NCBI GenBank assembly: GCA_023462275.1
Contig: JAEWYD010000131.1
Location: 1 to 16,163, forward strand
Reading direction: 5' to 3'
Source of the DNA: Actinomycetes bacterium
GTDB taxonomy: Bacteria; Actinomycetota; Actinomycetes; Actinomycetales; Cellulomonadaceae
DNA length: 16,163 bases
The stretch's first letter is position 1, and every line of letters starts with the position of its first letter. Below the pieces are notes generated by a model. That model was not told the origin of the DNA. It was given only the letters and a program-made list of their open reading frames with translations, and searched no databases. Of the stretch, positions 8,479 to 14,901 are shown piece after piece. A program made the translations under genes and the position numbers.

Positions 8479-8572
8479 GCGCTCGACCGTCCGACGGGGT
8501 CCATCATCCCCTGCGGAGCCCGGTGCCCGGCGCACGCCCGGGCGCCTTGTGGCGTCGCAGCCTCCGGCAGAC

Positions 8573-8578
8573 GAAGAT
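8573..8578 (+). promoter_or_regulatory. Weak candidate -10 for the Lrp/AsnC gene
   Basis: GAAGAT ends 6 bases before the ATG at 8585 and no Shine-Dalgarno sequence is present. Agreement with the consensus is poor; the spacing matches other putative leaderless starts here. Confidence 0.22.
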
Positions 8579-8584
8579 CGGCGC

Positions 8585-9037
8585 ATGACGACACCGCTGG
8601 ACGAGACCTCCCAGGCGATCATCGCCGAGCTGAGCGCCGAGGGGCGGCGCCCCTACGCGTCCATCGGCAAGTCCGTGGGCCTGTCGGAGACGGCGGTGCG
8701 TCAGCGGGTGCAGCGCCTCGTCGAGACGGGGGTGCTCCAGATCGTGGCGGTGACGGACCCGCAGAAGCTCGGGATGACGCGCCAGGCGATGATCGGGGTC
8801 AAGGCCGAGGGTGACCTCCAGGCCCTCGCCGACGCATTCGCCGAGATGCCGGAGGTGGCGTACGTCGTCATCACGGCCGGCACGTTCGACCTGCTGGTCG
8901 AGGTCGTGTGCCGCGACGACGAGCGGCTGTTCCAGATCCTCAACGACAAGGTGCGCACGACGCCCGGCGTCGTGGCCACCGAGACCTTCGTCTACCTCAA
9001 GGTCCGCAAGCAGCTCTCCGCGTTCCGCAGGCTCTGA
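8585..9037 (+). CDS. Lrp/AsnC-family transcriptional regulator
   Basis: A 150-residue feast/famine regulator of full family length. The helix-turn-helix covers about 22-52 (RPYASIGKSVGLSETAVRQR, then VQRLVETGVL), followed by the linker strand. The RAM/ligand-binding domain runs about 67-142, with VVITAGTFDLLVEV (94-107) and TPGVVATETFVYLKV (126-140). Such proteins assemble as dimers to octamers and respond to amino acids; the effector here is unknown. ATG at 8585 gives MTTPLDETSQAII, the normal distance before the helix-turn-helix. The gene lies on the plus strand between dxr and rip1, diverging from rip1 and converging on dxr. No adjacent amino-acid enzyme or transporter suggests a target. 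The shared rip1-Lrp intergenic region (8468-8584) could hold its own operator, but I see no clear palindrome there. Confidence 0.93.
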   Translation: MTTPLDETSQAIIAELSAEGRRPYASIGKSVGLSETAVRQRVQRLVETGVLQIVAVTDPQKLGMTRQAMIGVKAEGDLQALADAFAEMPEVAYVVITAGTFDLLVEVVCRDDERLFQILNDKVRTTPGVVATETFVYLKVRKQLSAFRRL

Positions 9038-9048
9038 GCCGAGGCACA

Positions 9049-9070
9049 GCTGACGCGCCCGTCCGTCAGC
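9049..9070. terminator. Candidate bidirectional terminator hairpin between Lrp and dxr
   Basis: GCTGACG (9049-9055) and CGTCAGC (9064-9070) form a perfect 7-base stem with an 8-base loop. It lies between two convergent genes and includes the dxr stop codon. There is no T-run on either side. Confidence 0.35.
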
Positions 9071-10259
9071 GGGCGAGGAGTTCCCGGGCGCGCCGCCGCG
9101 CCCAGTCCTCGACGTCGCCGAGCGTCCCGAGGTCGAGCGCCTCGGCGGCCACGCCGTCGTGCTCGCCGAGGACCCGCTCGACCGTGTCGACGATGGCGAG
9201 GAACGGCACGCGGCCCGCCAGGAAGCCGGCCACGGCCTCCTCGTTGGCAGCGTTGAGGACGGCCGGGTGCGTGGCCGACGCCGCCACCGCCTCGCGCGCG
9301 AGCCGCACCGCCGGGAAGGCGGCGTCGTCGAGCGGCTCGAACGTCCAGGCGGTCGGCGCCGACCACCCGCAGGCGGCGGCGACGTCGGGCAGCCGTTCCG
9401 GCGCGGACAGCCCCAGGGCGATCGGCAGGCGCATGTCCGGCGGTGACGCCTGCGCGATGGTCGACCCGTCGCGGAACTGCACCATCGAGTGGACGACCGA
9501 CTGCGGGTGCACGACGACGTCGATGTCGGCCACCGGGACGCCGAAGAGCAGGTGCGCCTCGATGAGCTCCAGGCCCTTGTTCATCAGCGTCGCGGAGTTC
9601 ACGGTGACGACGGGGCCCATGGTCCACGTGGGGTGCGCGAGCGCCTCCGCGGGGCCGACGCCGGCCAGGTCGGCGCGGCTGCGGCCACGGAATGGCCCGC
9701 CCGACGCCGTGAGGACGAGCCGGGCCACCTCGTCGCGGCTGCCGGAGCGCAGGCACTGCCAGATGGCCGAGTGCTCGGAGTCGACGGGGACGACCTGGTC
9801 CGGCCGCTGCAGCGCCCGGGCGACGAGCGGCCCGCCGACGACGAGCGACTCCTTGTTGGCGAGCGCGAGGGTGCTGCCCGCGGCCAGGGCGGCGAGCGTC
9901 GGGCGGAGCCCGATCGACCCCGTGATCCCGTTGAGCACGACGTCGGCGCCCCGCCCGGCCAGCTCGGCGGCCGCGTCCGGCCCGATCAGGAGCTCCGGCT
10001 CGGCCGGCCCCGCCGCCCGGGCCCCGACGTCCCCGGCCGACCACGCGGCCCGGAACGCCTCCCCCGCCCCGGGGTCGGCCAGGGCCACGACCGGTGCGCC
10101 GGTGGCCCGCGCCTGCCGTGCGACCGCGGCGGGGTCGGCCCCGCCGGCGGCCAGACCCTCGACCCTGAACCGGTCCGGGTGCCGCCCCAGGACGTCGAGC
10201 GCCTGGGTGCCGATGGACCCGGTGGAGCCGAGCAGGATGACCGTTCGCGGCGTCGTCAC
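9066..10259 (-). CDS. dxr: 1-deoxy-D-xylulose 5-phosphate reductoisomerase
   Basis: Catalyses the NADPH-dependent rearrangement and reduction of DXP to MEP, the committed step of the MEP isoprenoid pathway; the target of fosmidomycin. The product has 397 residues. The NADPH-binding GSTGSIG is at 11-17. Downstream are ALANKESLVVGG, PVDSEHSAIWQCL (metal and substrate ligands), the GGPFRG loop, HPTWTMGPVVTVNSATLMNKG and VHPQSVVHSMVQF. All diagnostic blocks are present in order. GTG at 10259 is chosen because it begins VTTPRTVILLGSTG, the family N-terminus. The frame stays open much further upstream, but that part would overlap the divergent PH-domain gene. GAGAAT lies 6 bases before the start, and AGGGAG could alternatively serve as a ribosome binding site. 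ispG lies nearby but is separated by rip1 and the Lrp gene. Confidence 0.96.
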   Translation of the reverse strand: MTTPRTVILLGSTGSIGTQALDVLGRHPDRFRVEGLAAGGADPAAVARQARATGAPVVALADPGAGEAFRAAWSAGDVGARAAGPAEPELLIGPDAAAELAGRGADVVLNGITGSIGLRPTLAALAAGSTLALANKESLVVGGPLVARALQRPDQVVPVDSEHSAIWQCLRSGSRDEVARLVLTASGGPFRGRSRADLAGVGPAEALAHPTWTMGPVVTVNSATLMNKGLELIEAHLLFGVPVADIDVVVHPQSVVHSMVQFRDGSTIAQASPPDMRLPIALGLSAPERLPDVAAACGWSAPTAWTFEPLDDAAFPAVRLAREAVAASATHPAVLNAANEEAVAGFLAGRVPFLAIVDTVERVLGEHDGVAAEALDLGTLGDVEDWARRRARELLAR

Positions 10260-10265
10260 GCCGAC

Positions 10266-10271
10266 ATTCTC
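10266..10271 (-). promoter_or_regulatory. Candidate -10 box for dxr
   Basis: The minus strand reads GAGAAT (4 of 6 against TATAAT), 6 bases before the dxr GTG. The overlapping AGGGAG may instead act as a Shine-Dalgarno sequence, so leadered translation is not excluded. Confidence 0.35.
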
Positions 10272-10303
10272 CCTGACCAGCCCCGCGGACGAGCCGCAGG
10301 TGG

Positions 10304-10309
10304 CATGAT
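10304..10309 (+). promoter_or_regulatory. Candidate -10 box for the PH-domain gene
   Basis: CATGAT (4 of 6 against TATAAT) ends 8 bases before the ATG at 10318, with no ribosome binding site between. It faces the dxr candidate across the 58-base divergent region. Confidence 0.38.
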
Positions 10310-10317
10310 CGGCGCCC

Positions 10318-10860
10318 ATGGTCAAGGACTCGCAGCTCGCCTCCGGCGAGAAGGTCATCTTCCACGCCCACTCGCACTGGAAGAACGTCTTCGTCCCCGT
10401 CGTGGTGACGCTCGCCGTGACGGCGCTCGCCGTCGTCGCACTGGTGGCGTGGGTGCCGGACGACCAGGGCTGGGTCCGCTGGGCCGTCCTCGCCGTGGCC
10501 GCCGTCCTCATCCTGGTGTTCGGCCTCTGGCCGATCATCGTGTGGCTCGCGTCGACCGACACCCTGACCACCCGCCGCCTCATCAGCCGGCGCGGCGTGT
10601 TCTCCCGCGAGGGCAAGGACATCCCGATGGACCGCGTGCAGTCCGTCAGCTACCGCCGCACGCTGCTCGAGCGCATGCTCGGCTCGGGCACCCTCGTCGT
10701 CCAGACCGCCGGCGAGACCTCCGACGTCGAGCTCGCGGACGTCGCGCACCTCGAGCGGCGCCTGTTGCAGGTGCAGGAGCTCATCCTCGACAGCGAGATC
10801 CCCGACGAGGGCACCGAGAACGGGACCGGGGACGACGTCCGCGGTCCCGTGCAGGCCTGA
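10318..10860 (+). CDS. PH domain-containing membrane protein (bPH2/YdbS-like)
   Basis: A 180-residue protein with a short cytosolic N-terminus ending in HSHWKNV. Two hydrophobic helices follow (about 24-46 and 53-78), joined by a short polar turn with WVPDDQGW. A bacterial PH-like domain (about 79-155) contains LTTRRLISRRGVFSREGKDI, PMDRVQSV and a GSGTLVVQTAG strand. The C-terminus (156-180) is acidic and Gly-rich, probably disordered. Two membrane helices followed by a bPH2 domain is the standard layout of YdbS-type proteins, widespread and mostly of unknown function. It is a single plus-strand gene between dxr (divergent) and the DivIVA-motif gene (convergent, 14-base gap). ATG at 10318 is the only start giving the usual MVKDSQLASGE N-terminus. 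Confidence 0.88.
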   Translation: MVKDSQLASGEKVIFHAHSHWKNVFVPVVVTLAVTALAVVALVAWVPDDQGWVRWAVLAVAAVLILVFGLWPIIVWLASTDTLTTRRLISRRGVFSREGKDIPMDRVQSVSYRRTLLERMLGSGTLVVQTAGETSDVELADVAHLERRLLQVQELILDSEIPDEGTENGTGDDVRGPVQA

Positions 10861-10874
10861 GGCCGGGCGTCAGC

Positions 10875-11417
10875 TCACTCGACGCCGAGCAGGACCTCGA
10901 CCGCGCGCTCGAAGAAGGCGTCCACCGGGCCCTCCGCGTACGCGTTGTGCCCCGAGGCGCGCCGGAAGGTGGCGTGCCGCACCTCGTCCGACGTCAGCGG
11001 AGTGCCGCGGTCGAAGTAGGCGATGAGCCGGTCGCACAGGTCGTCGACGTCGTCGGGCAGGTAACCCTGCTCGCCGCGGTGGGCGGGCGCGAACCGCTCG
11101 CCGTCGGGGCGGCGCAGCCGCTCGTACAGGGTCCGGGCGCGGTCGGCCAGGTGGTCCATCCACGCCTGCTGACCCTGCGCCGTGAGCACGTCCTGCCGCT
11201 CGCGCGTCATGAACGCGCGCTCGAGCCTGTCGAGCGCCGAGTCCACGCTGGAGGTGGCGTAGCCGCCCCGGACGAGGTCGAAGGCGGCGCGGCGCACGTC
11301 CGCGCCGTTCAACGGCTCCGAGCCGTCGCCCTCGTACACGCGCCGGGCGTGCGTGAAGAACGTGTCCACCTGGTCCGGGTCGTACCCGGTGCGGAACTTG
11401 CTGACAGTGCGGAACAT
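10875..11417 (-). CDS. DivIVA-motif protein with four [GA]Y-x4-VD repeats
   Basis: A 180-residue protein. The N-terminal KFRTGYDPDQVDTFF (7-21) is typical of the short DivIVA/DivI1A motif. The motif recurs: GYDPDQVD at 11-18, GYATSSVD at 52-59, GYLPDDVD at 118-125 and AYAEGPVD at 159-166. The spacings of 41, 66 and 41 residues show two tandem copies of a roughly 59-residue unit joined by a charged helical linker (about 70-115). No long heptad coiled coil is seen, so it is not a classical DivIVA/Wag31, and a polar-scaffold role is not proven. It is the last gene of the tsf-side operon. ATG at 11417 is preferred because GGAGG (11432-11428) is 10 bases upstream. The in-frame ATG at 11426, overlapping the rlmN stop, is only 1 base from it. 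Confidence 0.8.
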   Translation of the reverse strand: MFRTVSKFRTGYDPDQVDTFFTHARRVYEGDGSEPLNGADVRRAAFDLVRGGYATSSVDSALDRLERAFMTRERQDVLTAQGQQAWMDHLADRARTLYERLRRPDGERFAPAHRGEQGYLPDDVDDLCDRLIAYFDRGTPLTSDEVRHATFRRASGHNAYAEGPVDAFFERAVEVLLGVE

Positions 11418-11422
11418 GCGCC

Positions 11423-12568
11423 TCATACCTCCTCGGCGGCGGCCAGCTGACCGCACGCGCCGTCGATGTCGCTGCCCCGGGTGTCCCGGACGGTGGTCGG
11501 CACACCGGCCGCCCGCAGGTGCGCGACGAACTCCGCGGCGACCCGGGGGTCGCTCGCCGTCCAGATCGACCCGGGTGTGGGGTTGAGCGGGATCGGGTTC
11601 ACGTGCACCCACCCCCGTCCCCGGTCGTTGAGCTTGGCGGCGAGCAGGTCCGCCCGCCAGGCGTGGTCGTTCATGTCGCGGATCAGCGCGTACTCGATGC
11701 TCACGCGTCGGCCCGTGGCCTCGAAGTACCGGCGGGCCGCGTCCAGCGCCTCGTCCACCGTCCAGCGGGTGTTGATCGGGACGAGCTCGCTGCGCAGCGC
11801 GTCGTCGGGCGCGTGCAGCGACAGCGCCAGCGTCACCGGCAGGCCCTCGGCGGCGAGCTTGTCGATCGCCGGCACGAGGCCCACGGTCGACACCGTGACG
11901 CCGCGGGCCGACATGCCCAGGCCCTCCGGGACGGGGGCGGTGATGGTCCGCACCGCCCCGAGCACGGCCTTGTAGTTCGCCAGCGGCTCACCCATGCCCA
12001 TGAAGACCACGTTGGACAGCCGGCCCGGACCGCCGACGACGGCGCCGTCCACCATCGCCCGTGCCGCACGGCGCACCTGCTCGACGATCTCGGCGGCCGA
12101 GAGGTTCCGCGTCAGGCCGAGCTGACCCGTCGCGCAGAACGGGCAGGCCATCCCGCAGCCCGCCTGGCTGGAGACGCACAGCGTCGCGCGGTCGGGGTAC
12201 CGCATGAGGACCGACTCGACCTTGACGCCGTCGTGCAGCGCCCAGAGCGTCTTGACCGTCGCGCCGGAGTCCGCGGCGATGGACCGCACCGGGCGCACGA
12301 GCGCCGGAAGCAGGGCCTCGGCGACGCGCTCGCGCGAGCGCTTCGGCAGGTCGGTCATCTCCGCCGGGTCGTCCGTCAGGTGGCCGAAGTAGTGGGTGCC
12401 CAGCTGCTTCGCGCGGAAGGCGGGCTCCCCCAGCTCGCGGACGGCGTCGACGCGCTCGGCCGGCGTCAGGTCGGCCAGGTGGCGCGGCGGCTTGCCCCGC
12501 CGGGGTGCGGCGAGGGTCAGCGCGGGCCGGTCCGGCCGCGGCGCGGCAGCGTTGGGCGCGTCAGGCAC
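11423..12568 (-). CDS. rlmN: Dual-specificity 23S rRNA/tRNA adenine-C2 methyltransferase
   Basis: A radical-SAM enzyme that methylates C2 of A2503 in 23S rRNA and of A37 in some tRNAs. The product has 381 residues. The [4Fe-4S]/SAM motif CGMACPFC has Cys138, Cys142 and Cys145. Cys131 in LCVSSQAGC is 7 residues earlier, matching E. coli Cys118, and Cys372 in DIDGACGQL matches the methyl-carrying Cys355. VFMGMGEPLANY and LALSLHAP are also present. All catalytic residues are therefore there. GTG at 12568 overlaps the 3' end of cdsA by 8 bases, consistent with translational coupling. The N-terminal 30 residues are Pro/Ala-rich and variable in the family. The last codons carry the ribosome binding site of the DivIVA-motif gene. 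Confidence 0.95.
   Translation of the reverse strand: MPDAPNAAAPRPDRPALTLAAPRRGKPPRHLADLTPAERVDAVRELGEPAFRAKQLGTHYFGHLTDDPAEMTDLPKRSRERVAEALLPALVRPVRSIAADSGATVKTLWALHDGVKVESVLMRYPDRATLCVSSQAGCGMACPFCATGQLGLTRNLSAAEIVEQVRRAARAMVDGAVVGGPGRLSNVVFMGMGEPLANYKAVLGAVRTITAPVPEGLGMSARGVTVSTVGLVPAIDKLAAEGLPVTLALSLHAPDDALRSELVPINTRWTVDEALDAARRYFEATGRRVSIEYALIRDMNDHAWRADLLAAKLNDRGRGWVHVNPIPLNPTPGSIWTASDPRVAAEFVAHLRAAGVPTTVRDTRGSDIDGACGQLAAAEEV
11428..11432 (-). promoter_or_regulatory. Ribosome binding site of the DivIVA-motif gene
   Basis: The minus strand reads GGAGG inside the last codons of rlmN. Its distance is 10 bases to ATG 11417 but 1 base to ATG 11426, so it favours the shorter product beginning MFRTVSK. 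Confidence 0.6.
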
Positions 12569-13418
12569 CGGGCACCATCACGTGGAGCACGAGGTAGACG
12601 AGCGGCGCGGTCAGGAGCAGCGAGTCGATGCGGTCGAGGACCCCGCCGTGCCCGGGCAGCAGCGTGCCCATGTCCTTCAGCTCCAGGTCGCGCTTGATGA
12701 GGGACTCCGCCAGGTCACCGAGCGTCGCCGTCAGCACCGACGCCACACCGAGGGCGATGCCGACGACCGGGCGGCCATCGAACGCCACCATCATCCCGAC
12801 CGCGCCGACGGCGCAGGCGAGCACGAGCGAGCCGGCGAGGCCCTCCCAGCTCTTCTTGGGGCTGACCGACGGCGCGAGCGGGTGGCGTCCGAAGAGCACC
12901 CCTGCCGCGTAGCCGCCGACGTCGTTCGCGACCGCGAGCAGCACGAACAGCGCGACCCGCCGTGCGCCGTCGGCCTCGAGGAGCATGAGCATGACGAAGC
13001 CCGCCATGAACGGGACGTACGCAGCGGCGAACGTCGCCGCCGCCGCGTCACGCAGCGCCTCCTGCCCGCCCCCGTCGAGCACGCGCCAGACGACGACCCC
13101 GCCGGCCGTGAGCATGAAGGCGACCAGCAGCGACTCGGGGCCGCCCGTGTACGACGACACGAGGATGCCGACGGTCCCGACGAGCAGCGGCAGCAGGGGG
13201 ATGTGGATGCTGCGGCGGGTGAGCGCCTGCCCCAGCTCCCAGAGGGCGGCGCCGCACGCCAGCACGGCGAGGCCGATGAAGGCCTCCTTGCGCCAGTACA
13301 GCGAGGCCCCGACGGCGCCGAGGAGCGCCAGCCCGACGGCTGTCGCGACGGGCAGGTTCCGGCCTGCGCGCTTCTGCACGGGCCGGGCCAGGACGTCGAT
13401 GCTGGTGGGTTCGCTCAT
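12561..13418 (-). CDS. cdsA: Phosphatidate cytidylyltransferase (CDP-diacylglycerol synthase)
   Basis: An integral membrane enzyme that converts phosphatidic acid and CTP to CDP-diacylglycerol, precursor of actinobacterial phospholipids. The 285-residue product has about eight hydrophobic helices. The C-terminal CDS signature runs from Ser239 to Asp265, with Lys242-Arg243, Lys248-Asp249, His257-Gly-Gly and Asp262-Arg-Ile-Asp265. Upstream is SPKKSWEG (186-193). The ATG at 13418 shares one base with the frr stop (TGATG), and the 3' end overlaps rlmN by 8 bases, so it is the middle of a tightly coupled frr-cdsA-rlmN block. The first 20 residues are polar, with the first membrane helix starting near residue 22. 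Confidence 0.95.
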   Translation of the reverse strand: MSEPTSIDVLARPVQKRAGRNLPVATAVGLALLGAVGASLYWRKEAFIGLAVLACGAALWELGQALTRRSIHIPLLPLLVGTVGILVSSYTGGPESLLVAFMLTAGGVVVWRVLDGGGQEALRDAAAATFAAAYVPFMAGFVMLMLLEADGARRVALFVLLAVANDVGGYAAGVLFGRHPLAPSVSPKKSWEGLAGSLVLACAVGAVGMMVAFDGRPVVGIALGVASVLTATLGDLAESLIKRDLELKDMGTLLPGHGGVLDRIDSLLLTAPLVYLVLHVMVPGA

Positions 13419-13975
13419 CAGACCTCGAGGAGCTCGCTCTCCTTGTGGGCGAGCATCTGGTCGACGCCGTCGATGTGGTGCTTGGTGAGCGACTCGAGCT
13501 CCTTCTCGGCCCGGGCCACCTCGTCCTCGCCGGCCTCGCCGTCACGCGCGATGCGGTCCAGCTCCTCCTTCGCACGACGGCGGATGTTGCGCACCGAGAC
13601 GCGCGCCTCCTCCGCCTTGTGCTTGGCGAGCTTGACGTAGTCGCGGCGGCGTTCCTCCGTCAGCTGGGGCAGGACGACGCGGATCACCTTGCCGTCGTCG
13701 GTCGGGTTGACCCCCAGGTCGGAGTCGCGGATCGCCTTGAGGACGGCGTGCATGGAGCTGGCGTCGAACGGCGACACGAGGACGGTCCGCGCCTCGGGCG
13801 TCGCGAAGGACGCCAGCTGCTGCAGCGGCGTCGGGGAGCCGTAGTAGTCCACGAGGATCTTGGAGAACATCGAGGGGTTCGCGCGGCCCGTCCGGATGGT
13901 CGCGAAGTCCTCCTTGGCGACCTCGAGGGCCTTGTCCATCTTCTCCTCTGCCTCGAGGAGGGTGTCGTCGATCAC
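13418..13975 (-). CDS. frr: Ribosome recycling factor
   Basis: Works with EF-G to split the post-termination ribosome. It is 185 residues, exactly the usual length. Visible features: the N-terminal helix DTLLEAEEKMDKALEVAKED, the RTGRANPSMF block (about 27-36), YYGSPTPLQQLAS, PFDASSMHAVLKAIRDSDLG, and the long C-terminal helices with RRDYVKLAKHKAEEARVSVR. The start is GTG at 13975 (VIDDTLLEAEE) because AAGGAG lies 5 bases upstream and this is the family N-terminus. The frame remains open further upstream, but that part is the frr-pyrH spacer and the pyrH 3' end. It follows pyrH by 46 bases and overlaps cdsA by one base. Confidence 0.97.
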   Translation of the reverse strand: MIDDTLLEAEEKMDKALEVAKEDFATIRTGRANPSMFSKILVDYYGSPTPLQQLASFATPEARTVLVSPFDASSMHAVLKAIRDSDLGVNPTDDGKVIRVVLPQLTEERRRDYVKLAKHKAEEARVSVRNIRRRAKEELDRIARDGEAGEDEVARAEKELESLTKHHIDGVDQMLAHKESELLEV

Positions 13976-13980
13976 CGGTG

Positions 13981-13986
13981 CTCCTT
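13981..13986 (-). promoter_or_regulatory. Ribosome binding site of frr
   Basis: The minus strand reads AAGGAG, 5 bases before the GTG at 13975. It decides the start in a frame that is open well upstream. Confidence 0.7.
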
Positions 13987-14021
13987 CTCGTCCGTCCAGT
14001 GCAGCTCTCGGGCGGGTACCG

Positions 14022-14816
14022 CTACTCCGTGAGCAACGTGCCGATCTTCTCACCCCGCAGCGCGCGGGTGACGTTGCCTTGCCCTTCCAGACCGAACACG
14101 CGCATCTGCACGCCGTTGTCGCGGCACATGCTCAGCGCGGTCGCGTCCATCACCTCGAGGCCGCTCACGAGCGCCTCGGTGTAGGTCAGCCGGTCGTAGC
14201 GGGCGGCCGTCGGGTCCGTGCGTGGATCGGCCGTGTACACGCCGTCGACGCCGTTCTTGCCCATCAGGACCTCGTCGCAGTGGGTCTCCAGCGCCCGCTG
14301 CACCGAGACCGTGTCGGTCGAGAAGTAGGGCAGGCCCGCGCCGGCGCCGAAGATGACGACGCGGCCCTTCTCCATGTGACGGATCGCCTTCAGCGGGATG
14401 TATGGCTCGGCGACCTGCCCCATCGCGATGGCAGTCTGGACCCGGGTCTGGACGCCCGCCTGCTCCAGGAAGTCCTGCAGGGCCAGGCAGTTCATGACCG
14501 TGCCGAGCATGCCCATGTAGTCGGCTCGCGCGCGGTCCAGGCCGCTCTGGGAGAGCTCGGCGCCGCGGAAGAAGTTGCCTCCGCCGACGACGATCGCGAC
14601 CTGGACGCCCGTGCGGACGGCCGCGGCGATCTCCTCCGCGACGCGGCGGACGACCGCCGTGGCGAGGCCCACCTGGCCACCGCCGAAGGTCTCGCCCGAG
14701 AGCTTCAGGAGCACCCGGCGCGCGTGCGGCGGGGGCGCGTCACCCGCCTCGGGCAGGTCTCGGGCGTCGGGCGCCTCGTCCTCGGGGACGTCGACGGCGG
14801 TCAGGTCCTGCGCCAC
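14022..14816 (-). CDS. pyrH: UMP kinase
   Basis: Phosphorylates UMP to UDP with ATP in pyrimidine nucleotide synthesis; hexameric amino-acid-kinase-fold enzyme. Of 264 residues, the catalytic core begins at about 33 with RRVLLKLSGE (34-42), then GGGNFFRG (78-85). Next come a long middle helix with MGMLGTVMNCLALQDFLE, FGAGAGLPYFSTDT (156-169) and MGKNGVDGVYTADP (185-198). The C-terminus ends with GTLLTE. Residues 1-32 are an extra acidic, Pro/Asp-rich segment lacking in E. coli PyrH, probably disordered. A later start would still give a complete core, but no ATG or GTG codon with a good ribosome binding site is apparent near residue 33. GTG at 14816 has GGAGG 4 bases upstream. It follows tsf after a strong hairpin. 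Confidence 0.95.
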   Translation of the reverse strand: MAQDLTAVDVPEDEAPDARDLPEAGDAPPPHARRVLLKLSGETFGGGQVGLATAVVRRVAEEIAAAVRTGVQVAIVVGGGNFFRGAELSQSGLDRARADYMGMLGTVMNCLALQDFLEQAGVQTRVQTAIAMGQVAEPYIPLKAIRHMEKGRVVIFGAGAGLPYFSTDTVSVQRALETHCDEVLMGKNGVDGVYTADPRTDPTAARYDRLTYTEALVSGLEVMDATALSMCRDNGVQMRVFGLEGQGNVTRALRGEKIGTLLTE

Positions 14817-14864
14817 AGCTCCTCCACCCTCCGCCGTGCTCGGCGGACGTTCCTCTGGGACGAA

Positions 14865-14898
14865 CGACGGCCCGCGGCCGGGAGGCCGCGGGCCGTCG
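14865..14898 (-). terminator. Strong 15-bp hairpin between tsf and pyrH
   Basis: CGACGGCCCGCGGCC (14865-14879) pairs perfectly with GGCCGCGGGCCGTCG (14884-14898) around a 4-base loop. It begins 3 bases after the tsf stop in the direction of transcription. Only TT CG TCC follows, with no real U-run. It could be a GC-type terminator or attenuator lowering pyrH relative to tsf, or an mRNA-end stabiliser. Confidence 0.6.
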
Positions 14899-14901
14899 AG
14901 G

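Noticed and set aside
10850..10877. GGCC-TGA-GGCC and similar short repeats at the PH-domain/DivIVA convergent junction
   Set aside because: A four-base stem in GC-rich DNA is not distinguishable from chance.
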